Source: Pectinophora gossypiella (lineage: Eukaryota > Arthropoda > Insecta > Lepidoptera > Gelechiidae). Taken from it: a DNA stretch of 64,000 nt. Location of the stretch: positions 13,121,420 to 13,185,419 of the forward strand of contig NC_065420.1 of the NCBI RefSeq assembly GCF_024362695.1, in the 5' to 3' direction. The notes below the pieces were generated by a model. It was not told the origin of the DNA. It saw only the letters and a list, made by a program, of their open reading frames with translations, and did not search any database. Both the position numbers and the translations under genes were made by a program. This document shows positions 34,075 through 44,137 of the stretch, piece by piece (positions within the stretch are counted from its first letter, which is position 1; each line of letters begins with the position of its first letter).

Positions 34075-34275
34075 CGGCCTCTGTGGTCCAGTGGTTGAGC
34101 GTTGGTCTCACGATCCGGAGGCCCCGGGTTCATAAAAATCACTTTGTGATCCCTAGTTTGGTCAGTACATTACAGGCAGATTTTGACACAATAATTACAA
34201 TACAATACAATACAAATACACTTTATTGCACCAAAATAAAAAGAAATAATTACAAAAAGTCTCTTAACTAAGTAA
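34075..34275 (+). mobile_element. Truncated SINE F2 followed by a reversed LINE tail
   Basis: F2 head (CCTCTGTGGTCCAGTGGTTG) up to about 34190. Then AATACACTTTATTGCACCAA, the reverse complement of the LINE tail seen at 53505-53560. Confidence 0.6.
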
Positions 34276-34859
34276 AGTGTCTTAGTAAGTAGTTCTCAAT
34301 AATTCTGTCGTACCGCTTAAGCAGCTAAGATGGCAATCCCCGATTGGTGACGTCATATGAAGTTCGGCAACCGTTTGCACTAACACAATTAACTCGACCA
34401 TTATAGACGGCGATACGGCTCACCACGTCGATATAACAGAAAGCTCGGTGAGGTGTGGGTACTTAGTTCATTTTACGCTGGATGTATCTCTGACTACCCC
34501 AATTGGGATACGGTCGTGAGCTTATGTTAGTAACAGTCCCTAAAAAACTTGAAGGGCAACTAGAAACAGTAAGGTACCATCGTGCCTCATCGGATGTTAC
34601 AATCAACGTTGCTTCGAAGTCGGTTAATAGCAGTTTATGTGGTTTTATGCAGCGGGTCATGGTTCATTGACATCACCTTGACAGCGCATGCGCAAACTTC
34701 CGTACTTGGGATAGTGAGGGGGGTATTCTGGTGGTGTTCGATATACCTACACGATCGCTGGCCAAGTTATGAGAAGGTATCATCCGCGAGCATTAATGTA
34801 GTTACCTACTTAACTAACTGTATAGGTATCTTAACTGACTACATTATGGGATTTGTGAC

Positions 34860-35168
34860 GGCCTCGGTGGTCTAGTGGTTGAGCGTTGTGCTCACGATCC
34901 GGAGGTCCCGGGTTTGAATCCCAGTGGGGACAAATCACAAAAATCACTTTGTGATCCCTAGTTTAGTTAGGATATTACAGGCTGATCACCTATTGTCCTA
35001 TAAGTAAGATGATCCGTGCTTCGGAAAGGCACGTTAAGCCATTGGTCCCGGTTATTACTTACTGATTACATGTGCCATGTCACGGGCCTTTGGCGGTTCA
35101 ATAATAACCCTGACACGAGGGTTGGTGTGGTGGGTATTTCACCTCACAAAACACACGATAGAAGAAGA
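34860..35168 (+). mobile_element. SINE family F2, nearly full length
   Basis: A box, B box GGTTTGAATCCCAGTGGGGA, core CCGTGCTTCGGAAAGGCACG and tail ACACACGATAGAAGAAGA. Confidence 0.75.
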
Positions 35169-35524
35169 TGTGATTTACACAGATCAATAAAACCATAGGG
35201 AGATATACTCACGCTTATGATCCGTTACCGGGTAGACAAAGCCAAAATGTATCAGAAGGAAGCTCACAGGCATTTTTGATACGAATCCCTTAGATGGACG
35301 GAAGGATGGATCATTGTAACCGTATGGTCCATCATGGCAATCTCTCAGTTGATCTTTAGGGAGGGGATAAGTAGCTGAACGCATTCCAAGTTTTGCATTT
35401 ACTCTCAGTCTACTAACAAAGCAACATAAACCCTAATAATCTATCTAGTCTTTACGCAAGCTTATTTAATCATTGCACGTTTTATTCCCCTTTGCGCCAG
35501 AATCATTCTGCTTATTTATCTGGG

Positions 35525-35795
35525 CATCTAAATAGGCCACATTGAAGCAATTCATTTAAATAACGTATTCTATGAATTTAATGTATTTCTTTGTTATAAT
35601 AATGTATTCACCTAATTAAGTACCTACTTACCATCTCCTGTACCATTGACATGTAATTTATGTTACCAATAAATATTTGTATTTGTATCAACATTGCATT
35701 TAAATTGCATATAAAAGTAAGTGCTCAATATCAACAAATCATAAATATATTTTTTAGATGAACTGCTTCAATGTGGCCTTTTTGAACTCACGTTG
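35525..35795. mobile_element. Element C, TIR MITE
   Basis: AGGCCACATTGAAGCAATTC at 35534-35553 is matched in inverse at about 35758-35783 (GAACTGCTTCAATGTGGCCT). The centre holds an (AAATA)-rich stretch and GCATATAAAAGTAAGTGC. Other copies lie at 47214, 56084 and 60345-60700. Confidence 0.65.
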
Positions 35796-36467
35796 GTAAA
35801 ATATTATCGAGCGGTTTCAAGAATACCACCTTGCGATCAAAGCCCACCCACCCATTACCATATACCCTACATTCTATACTCGAATGCCATCGATAAATCG
35901 ATATTTTCGTGATCAATTAAACAAAAACGATCGTTTTAATCGATCATAATTGCTACTGGGATTACAACCTTGTACATGACAGTTTTAGATCTGTTTTGAT
36001 ATAACACTAAATCAATGATCAATATCAAAATTATAGTAATTCGCATAGTGAGGTGTTGAAAAATAAATGTAATATAAAAATGTTTAGTTTGATTTACGTC
36101 CGGTTTTGTTTTTGACGAGTGTTTATTAGTGGAGAGAATTATTTCCTAGTACATAAATGTTTGTTTATGATAAATTTGGCTGGTTGTCGGCAGATGGTAA
36201 CGTAAATAATATACAAACTGACACACTAGAAAAACGCCGGTCAAGTGCGAATCCCATTGATTTACCACTAGCGAAGATACACAGTGCTTAATACAAAAAT
36301 GAGGCGAAAACTTGGCGCTTGTTTAGCTATACATTCGTGCACAGCGGTATATACATTCAATAAAATCGTGTAATATTAAGAAAATCCGCATCATCTTATT
36401 ACGTATATTAGCGCGTGGTGCTTCGTAATGCGGTCGGGTTATTCTGCGACTCGGATTGACCGGGAGT

Positions 36468-36770
36468 TGAGGAGCTCGGTGGCGCAGCGGTTAACGCGCT
36501 CGGTCTGCGATTGTTGAAGTAAAGCAACTTTCGCAAAAGCCGGTCATAGGATGGGGGACCACAAAAAAAAAGCAAAAAAAAGTTTTCATCTCGAGCTCCT
36601 CCGTGCTTCGGAAGGCACGTTAAGCCGTTGGTCCCGGCTGCATTAGCAGTGGTTAATAACCATCAATCCGCACTGGGCCCGCGTGATGGTTTAAGGCCCG
36701 ATCTCCCTATCCATCCATAGGGGAGGCCCGTGCCCCAGCAGTGGGGACGTTAATGGGCTGATGATGATGA
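36468..36770 (+). mobile_element. SINE family F1, full length, tRNA/5S chimeric head
   Basis: The tRNA-like part is GAGCTCGGTGGCGCAGCGG TTAACGCG (A box). It is followed at 36516-36528 by GAAGTAAAGCAAC and at 36549-36560 by GGATGGGGGACC, both close to insect 5S rRNA. They are separated by exactly 20 bases, as in 5S genes. Then come an A-rich linker, the shared core CCGTGCTTCGGAAGGCACGT (36600-36619), a unique tail to GGACGTTAATGGGC and (GATGAT)n. Confidence 0.8.
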
Positions 36771-37263
36771 CTTGTTTTAGTGTATTTTAAACTAGGCGAC
36801 TGAGCGTTATTATCTAACCTTTAGGCAGATTTCAGATTACAAGAAATAATAATTTCAGAAAGAAAAGCAGCCAAAAACGGAAATTCATAAGAGTTTGGGC
36901 GGCGTTCTAATGTATGCATACGTATGTTCTCACAGATCACAAATGCAATAACATGTTTCAACTAATTTCAAGCAATTACGTTCACAAAGACGTGATTTTG
37001 CATTTGATGGCAAATTGCAAACTGTCGCAGGTTCCAAGGTCGATGTTCCATTTAGATGAGCTGTGTTATGACGTCATAAAACCCTAGTTGATGCAGTGAT
37101 GTGCCGTTTCGGGGAATTTTCCCAAACTGGAAATGTTCCTGTTATTAAAAACTCTTTAACACGTTGACAGTCCCCATACAAAATGTTTTGACTTCCTTGT
37201 AAGTCCCGCATATTACTTCAATTTTATACGTCCTGTTAAAAACGTAAATAATAATAACTGTAT

Positions 37264-37612
37264 TCTAAACACTTCATAACAGCCTCCGTTGTCTAGTGGT
37301 TAGAGCGTTAAGCTCACGATCTGGAGATCCGGGTTCGATTCCCGATGAGGACATTGTCGAAATCACTTTGTGAGACTGTCCTTTGTTTGGTAAGGACTTT
37401 TCAGGTTTGAATCACCTGATTGTCCGAAAAAGTAAGATGATTCCGTGTTTCGGAGGGCACGTTAAGCCGTTGGTCCCGGCTATTAGCCGTAAAAACACCT
37501 CCACCAACCCGCAGTGGAGCAGCGTGATGGAGTATGCTCCATACCTCCTCCGCTTGATTGAGGGGAGGCCTGTGCCCAGCAGTGGGACGTATACATATAG
37601 GCTGTGTATGTT
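37264..37612 (+). mobile_element. SINE family F3, nearly full length
   Basis: Head GCCTCCGTTGTCTAGTGGTT with B box GGTTCGATTCCCGATGAGG, core CCGTGTTTCGGAGGGCACGT, and tail CACCAACCCGCAGTGGAGCA to CCCAGCAGTGGGACGTA. The reading frames over it are artefacts. Confidence 0.75.
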
Positions 37613-38271
37613 ATGTTGTGTATGTTATGTAAACACTTCACAATACCTATTGCGTGCAATAGGAAGGCAACCATATATCTATTACTATCATGAAACAATT
37701 GGAGCTTTCAAGGGCCGCACTCAATGATATTTTTACTAAACCTTCAGTCACTTCAGTCTTCAAACAGGTGAACAGTAGCATTCGTCAAACATACTGTAAT
37801 ACAAACCTTTGCTAAGTTACCCGGGATCCAAGTGGAGCCTGCCCTTAGTGCGGTCGTTTCTTAGTGACCCATGTACGGGTCACGGACGTGACCCATGGAG
37901 CTACTCCGTCATGACCCGTATATGGATCACTGGACATAGTAAGAACACTGGCGGCTTTTTAGGGTTCTGAACCTCAAAAGGAAAAACGGAACACCTATAG
38001 GATCAGTTTTTAAGGTTCCGTACCTACCAAGATGGTAAAAAAGAACCCTTATGGTGAGAGTAAGTCCGTCCGGTCGAAAAGCATCCCCCCCAGTTATTTT
38101 CTTGTTTCTTCTCCTCTGCTGGACTGGGAGTAAAGAAAAAACATAGAATGCGTTCAGCTGCCTATCTTCCCGTGCATGTCGTAAAAGGCGACAGAGGGAC
38201 AGCGTCCTGTCGAACATGATGGATCATCTGTAAGACCGATAGGCTGATCACCTATCATCATACGGTTTAAC

Positions 38272-38592
38272 GGCCTCCGTGGTCTAGTGGTTGAGCGTTG
38301 GGCCCACGATCCGGAGGTCCTGGATTCGATTCCCGGTGAGGACATATCACAAAAATTACTTTGTGGTCCCTAGTTTGGTTAGGACATTACAGGCTAATCA
38401 CCTGGTTGTCCGAAAGTAAGACGATCCGTGCTTCGGAAGGCACGTTAAGCCGTTGGTCCCGGTTACTTATTGATGTAAGTACGTAGTCGTTATAAGAGTC
38501 ATGTCAGGGGCCTTTGGCGGCTCAATAGTTACCCTGACACCAGGGTTGATGTAGTTGGTAATTCACCTCACAACCCACACGATAGAAGAAGA
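38272..38592 (+). mobile_element. SINE family F2, full length
   Basis: Head GGCCTCCGTGGTCTAGTGGT, B box GATTCGATTCCCGGTGAGGA, core CCGTGCTTCGGAAGGCACGT, and tail CACAACCCACACGATAGAAG. It is a good reference copy. Confidence 0.78.
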
Positions 38593-38749
38593 AGATACGG
38601 TTTATCATTATCCAACTTAGGACTATGTATCAAAAGTGGCTGCAAATAGTTTCTTGATTATTTGTAGTTCTGCCCACCCCTTCGGGGAATACGGGCGTGA
38701 GTTTATGTATGTTGTACTTTGTTTTTAACTGCCTAAAGACTTTAACCTC

Positions 38750-38828
38750 CTAAGGCCCGGATTTCCAGACACAATAGTTAAACAATGGGATTAGTACTAC
38801 TAGTAGGGCCGTGGGCCTTAGGAGGATA
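38750..38828. mobile_element. Element P, 78-bp palindromic MITE
   Basis: AACCTCCTAAGGCCC at the left is mirrored by GGGCCTTAGGAGG at the right. The centre is AATAGTTAAACAATGGGATT. Relatives lie at 44953-45030 and 47114-47192 in RPAP3 introns. Confidence 0.65.
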
Positions 38829-39114
38829 TAATAAAGCTCTTTTTACATAACTTTTGCGCCTTTTTACTGCCGAGAAAATTCCCAAAGTGGGAACATTCCC
38901 AAATTGGGAAAATTCCCGGGAACTGTACATAATTGAGTTGTAAACGTTTCTAAATAAGTGTATCTGATTCTCTTTTAAACTATCTGGGAAATTTTGTTCT
39001 AGGATTGTTATTATTTGACTGTAAAAGGGATTTGAGAATGAATGAGGCAATTGCCTTTGATTATAACAAGGTAAGTAAGTAGTCATGTGATATCCACTCT
39101 GCTATTTGACCGGC

Positions 39115-39360
39115 CAAATACAGGGTGTTAGTGACAAACGAAAATTTAAGGGATGATTCAGGCCATGATTCTGAGTTGATATCAAGTGGAATTTTCCGTC
39201 GCAAAAGTAGGTATGGAACGGAAAATAATTTAAAAAAACACTAACATTTTTTATGAATTTTCCGACAGCTACGAGTAAATCCACTGATATCAACTCAGAA
39301 TCATGGTCTGAATCATCCGCCTCAGTATTTGTTACACTAACCTGTATATGCCATCCGAGT
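39115..39360. mobile_element. Element G, complete inverted-repeat element
   Basis: The left arm ACAGGGTGTTAGTGACAAAC continues to GATTCTGAGTTGATATCA. The right arm repeats it in inverse (TGATATCAACTCAGAATCAT to GTTACACTAACCTGTATA). The length is about 245 bases. Confidence 0.7.
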
Positions 39361-39409
39361 CAAATAAAATTACAGAATAGTAGGATAAAGGAAAATATAG
39401 TATTAGAGT

Positions 39410-39818
39410 AAGGGCTCAAATTGGATGAGAGCGGCAGCGGCGCGGCGGCGATAGCGGTGCGCTGTTCCGTTCTTGATGCCAGCGGCTAAATCGCGCGGTG
39501 TTGCGGCGGTATAGAGTTGTGTCTCAAATGAACGCGATGTCGAAACGGCGACAACGCATTTTCGATTGTAGTTTTTTGTTTCGTACGATTTATTATGGGC
39601 ACAAGAAAATCTGAATCCCTGTAATGAACAAAGGAAACAAAAAGGCGAGTTTCAAACGTAGAGACACCGCTCGTCTAGAGCGCACCGCTCGTACCCCGCT
39701 CACCGCGCCGCCGCTGCCATCGAAAACACTTCAATATAAATCTTAGCATTTGAACGCGCCGCTCCCCGCACCGCCGCCGCCGCCGCGCTGCTGCCATCCA
39801 GTTTGAGGCCTTAAAGGC
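39410..39818. mobile_element. GC-rich inverted-repeat element, about 400 bp
   Basis: TAAGGGCTCAAATTGGATGA at the left is mirrored by CATCCAGTTTGAGGCCTTA at the right. Subterminal (GCGGCAGCGGCGCGG) and (CCGCGCTGCTGCC) blocks also pair. The centre is AT-rich and there is no coding potential. The structure fits a MITE. Confidence 0.6.
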
Positions 39819-39931
39819 TCTTAAGCGACAAAAGTACATTTCGAGAATGCAAAACACCTGAAAAACTAAATACTTTTGCAAAGTGACTGTCTGACAGTCC
39901 ACCCGATTAAAGGTTGCGGGCCTTACGTTAC

Positions 39932-40552
39932 GGCCCCGATTTCTGCACACACGTCCTAATTTCATTTTAAGTTACAAGCGACGGATGATTGACAACTGTT
40001 AATTTTAAAATGAGTGAATAACCCGGACGAATAAAATAAGCATCTCGCTCTTATGCAAGTATGCAACTCGTTTGACGTGTGATTTTGGAGGGTTTTTTCA
40101 ATTACTGCCTAAAATTGACGTGTGTTCCATAAATTTTATGCCCGTCCCTTTTTTTCAGCGGATAAGAAAATGACAGGTAAGTCTCTCTCTCTCTATTTAA
40201 GAGCTGCGGTCTTGTCGGTGGAGTAATCGCCATTCCTCTCTTCTTCCCGCCAAAACCTTCACCTCCCGATACGACACGACCTGCACCTTCTCTTTTATTT
40301 GTTTCATAAATGTTATCCTAGGTCTACCCCTTCCTCTCTTCCCTTTAATTTTTCCTTCTATAATGTTTGTTATAAATTAATCGTGTCAGTGTCGAAATAT
40401 CGGGAGTCTCATAATCTCTATTTTAAACGCGGTAAGAACCCGTTATTATAATAATATGTTTTAATTATAATAACCGCGTAAACTTAAAACAAAGTATAAC
40501 TTAAAATAAAATTAGATGGTGTCTACAGGAATCAGCACCATTATGTCACTTT
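39932..40552 (+). mobile_element. Element B containing nested D and A elements
   Basis: B arms lie at 39932-40178 and about 40494-40552 (GTATAACTTAAAATAAAATT to CAGGAATCAGCACC). Between them are a D-type LINE 3' fragment (40185-40383) and element A (40384-40490, GTAAGAACCCGTTATTATA). So A lies within a B copy here. Confidence 0.65.
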
Positions 40553-41152
40553 AATCTTAGCGAATGATGTTATCCAAATATATTTTAATTTAACCACTGA
40601 TATGACAAGTCACGTACCTACTTACTTAATAGTTTTTGCTTCACTTAAACCGCGAAATCTCAGATAATCCGATCACAAATGTATGATTTTCATAATTATA
40701 ATCAAGGCTACTCATTGTTAGTTAAAATTAAGCTTTTTATTTTTTCTGAGATAAGTACTTATAAATTGTTGTAAAACAACATAGTGCCAATTTATTCCGG
40801 ACACGGCCGTTTAGGAATCCTTTGTCTTTATGGCATCTTTTTTCTTCATTGAACTCAAAGAACAGCAGTGAAGGAAAACATCATGAAAAAACACGTAAGT
40901 ATTCCTGAGAAATGCGTTTCAGAGGACCTCCAATTAGTTTAGTTCACGGAATAGAAGAAAGATTGGAAGAAAGGTTGGAAGGTTCAAGTGAGTGCGAAAC
41001 GCGCGCCATACGAGTATGAGCAAACAGTTTATAAGTACTTCGGTTTCGCACTCCACTCGTCCGCAAACTTTACGACACACGGAGCTCCGCGATATTATAT
41101 TAAAAGGTCGTCTTGTGTATTTTAACCTGCAAGAAATCAAATGTCGACTATC

Positions 41153-41700
41153 TTCTTCTATCGTGTGGGTTGTGAGGTGGATTACCAACCCCATCAACCC
41201 TGGTGTCAGGGTTATTACTGAGCCGCCATAGGCCCCTACCATGGCTCATGTAACGACTACTAACTTACATCAGTAAGTAGTAACCGGGAACAACGGCTTA
41301 ATGTGCCTTCCGAAGCACGGATCATCTTACTGCGCAATCTTAACACTGTAGCAGAGACAATTGACTTATTCTGCTGCTCTCTGAGTGAATTCGCAAAAGC
41401 CATCATGTTTGTGATATGTTATCAATGATATTATGTAATTTTGTTGTTGTAATAATGTTTAGTGTTTAAGATTGCTTCACTGTCGTATTGGGTGCATACC
41501 TGTAATGAGAGTTGTAAGATTGAATAAATAAATAAATAAATAAATACTTTTGGACAATCAGGTGATCAGCCTGCGATGTCCTAACTCAACTAGGGATCAA
41601 AAAGTGATTTTTGTGATTTGTCCCCTCCGGGATTCAAACCTGGGACCTCCGGATCGTGCGCACAACGCTCAACCACTGGACCACGGAGGCCGTTATGTCG
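41153..41700 (-). mobile_element. SINE family F2 split by a LINE tail
   Basis: The F2 tail and core (41153-41335) and the F2 head (41553-41695, B box complement GGGATTCAAACCTGGGA) flank an insert at 41336-41552. That insert ends in (AAAT)n and looks like a LINE 3' UTR. Confidence 0.65.
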
Positions 41701-41947
41701 ACTATGATGTAAGGAGATCCGTAAATGAAAACTAAATTCTTAGTATGATCGGCTATTTATCACAAAATTGCTTTTCAATGCAGTATGTTACGAGAAGTAA
41801 TGATAAAATTACAGCCTATCACATAAAATATACATTGGCGGTAAGGTGGCTATGGAATTTGAGAAACAGTAGAGTGCAGGAGTAAAGTAAAAGAGAGTGG
41901 GGTTGAACCGGCGACAACGGTTCTCATACAAAATGCCCGTTAGGGCC

Positions 41948-42212
41948 TTACGAACACACTTCAGGACCCCGATACCGACCCCAACGGCGTGGTCGACAAT
42001 TTCCCTCAATCAGCACTTATCGCTATCGACCCACTAGGGTCGATTAATTCTTTCAAATATTTTTCCTCTCAGACGGCGCCCTGAGCCGAGGTTCGCGCCC
42101 AACTGCGCACCCTCAGGCCTGTTGTCTTAAACCTTGTACCGGGTGAGAGCCTTCAGCGCTCCCCATTAGTCCGGCCAACCGGCCAAGTCACGTCAAAAAA
42201 AAAGAAAAAAAA
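41948..42212 (+). mobile_element. LINE 3' tail
   Basis: ACACTTCAGGACCCCGATAC to an A-run; same family as 2254-2556. Confidence 0.7.
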
Positions 42213-42715
42213 AGGCCTTTCGAACCTCTTTGTTCTATTCCGTGGTTTAATCCGTTTAGTTACATAGTTAGTACAACTTCCCGCAGATGTTATACATTCT
42301 CTTTTATGGTTCTATTTAAAAAAAAAACGATACGGAACCTCCAATCATTTCCGTACAATATCTGCAATGAGATTGATACCTGTCTTTTTTATGCATTAAG
42401 ATCAGTTCCCCTAATTAGTTGATGTTTTTATACAATTCAATCGAAACATCCGGCTGTTACGTCATTATTCCGTCATAATTATTATTTAAAATAAATGTTT
42501 GTTATTTTTGTACCTATTATTGATATGTAGGTACACATAGGCAATAAAGATGTACGTAACTACCTAACGAAATCGTGCTCAATTATTTGAAAGACGAAAT
42601 AACTCTAACATGGGTATTCTCAGCTTCCAATTTATGACTTACCAATTAAAGTATGTTACTAAGTTAGTAGGTACTTAGTAAGTTCTAAATTTGTACCTGC
42701 TGCTAAATTATTCAC

Positions 42716-42809
42716 CGGGTGAGAGCCTTCAGCGCTCCCCATTTGTCCGGCCAAGTATTTAATGCCATCTGCGGCAAATCTACAATAAGTCACGTCAAAA
42801 AAAAATGCT
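42716..42809 (+). mobile_element. LINE 3' tail, short
   Basis: CGGGTGAGAGCCTTCAGCGC to TACAATAAGTCACGTC plus an A-run. Confidence 0.7.
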
Positions 42810-43616
42810 ATTTTAATAAGTACTTACCTATGCCGCGCATACTATTAATGAAACTTTAAAGAAATAAAGTACCTAATAACCTACCTATGATAACCTATTG
42901 CGTGGGTTAATGTTTTTTTTGTCTGCTTACTTCAGTTTATAATAAAAATAAATAATAACAATTTTGAAAAATACTTATAGGTACCTACATACCTTTTATT
43001 ATTTTAAACTCCGTCACAAAAAGCACATTAATTAAAGTTGTATACGTATAGAAAGTATATCTACTTCGACCTAGCTGGCACCAATTCATCAAAAAACCAA
43101 CAGAAAATGCCTTTTATTCATAAAAAAGTAAAACCTTAAAAATAAACACAAATGGCATTTTCAAAAGTTTTTTCACGGTATCAGTCAGCAACCAGGTATT
43201 TTTAAGTCAACGCTACAAAAAGGTTTTATTAACTTCAAATAAGTATTAAAATGATTAAAATTCATCGTAGGTCAATTTTCATTCCAGTGAAGTAATGATT
43301 GCTTAGTTTTATTACTTTTACTTAATAAGTGATGGTTTCGTCATTAACTTTTTAAAGTCGTGAGCTAGATGAGCAGCGTTGATTGACGAGCAAATTATCA
43401 GGTCAGATCCAATACGGTACAAGGTCAGAATGAGAGCTTGAAGAGTGCAATGCTTGATTTCGTTAATTGATTTTCTGACGACGTAACATCATACGCACTT
43501 GTCCTTTTGATGTAAGTCACGAACAGCGAATTTAAAATACTTAATAAAAAATGCAGAACGCGATCGGCTGTGATATTCCTAAGCATATCGTAAACATGTA
43601 GTGCTCTCTATATTGC

Positions 43617-43900
43617 CATAGAGGCAGCCAATCAGCTCGCGACACCAAACACTTCAGGTCCCTGATACCGACCCCGCCGTGGTCGACGATTTCCCTCATT
43701 CAGCGCTTATCGCTATCGACCCACTAGGGTCGATTAATTCTTTCAAATATTTTTCCTCTCAGACGACGCCCTGAGCCGAGGTTCGCGCCCAACTGGGCAC
43801 CCTCAGGCCTGTTGTCTTAAACGTTGTACCGGGTGAGAGCCTTCAGCGCTAATGCCATCTGCGGCAAATCTACAATAAGTCACGTCAAAAAAAAAAAGTG
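43617..43900 (+). mobile_element. LINE 3' tail
   Basis: CATAGAGGCAGCCAATCAGC to TACAATAAGTCACGTC plus an A-run, with an internal deletion near 43850. It lies about 240 bases upstream of the RPAP3 start codon, within the likely promoter area. Confidence 0.7.
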
Positions 43901-44137
43901 CTCTCTACAAAGACCTTGTTAAACAATCTTTAAACATCTCATAGTTTAATTCTTTCTATATTTACGCGTTTAGCAAAAATAGTGCAAATAAAATGAGCCA
44001 TGGCCGCCATGACAACGTGAAAACGTTTGATTGAAGCTGTCACTTGACAACGAAAATCGAAAAATTCGACTATTGATCAAACAGGTAACAAAAAAGTGAT
44101 TATTAGGGTCGTTTGCTTGTTAAAATCATAATAAACC

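Larger units (their letters stand above)
18380..44137. other. 25.8 kb block without a supported gene
   Basis: Every longer reading frame here overlaps a SINE, a LINE fragment or random sequence. I found no conserved protein, tRNA gene or splice-joined exon series. Stretches in which I recognise nothing at all include 26740-27300, 28215-29340, 31630-32325, 35800-36460 and 42815-43610. Genes with many tiny exons, or a long non-coding RNA, cannot be excluded. Confidence 0.55.

Noticed and set aside
37383..37727. 114-codon plus-strand ORF
   Set aside because: It lies mostly in SINE F3. Similar frames recur in the other F3 copies, for example at 27869-28105 on the minus strand.
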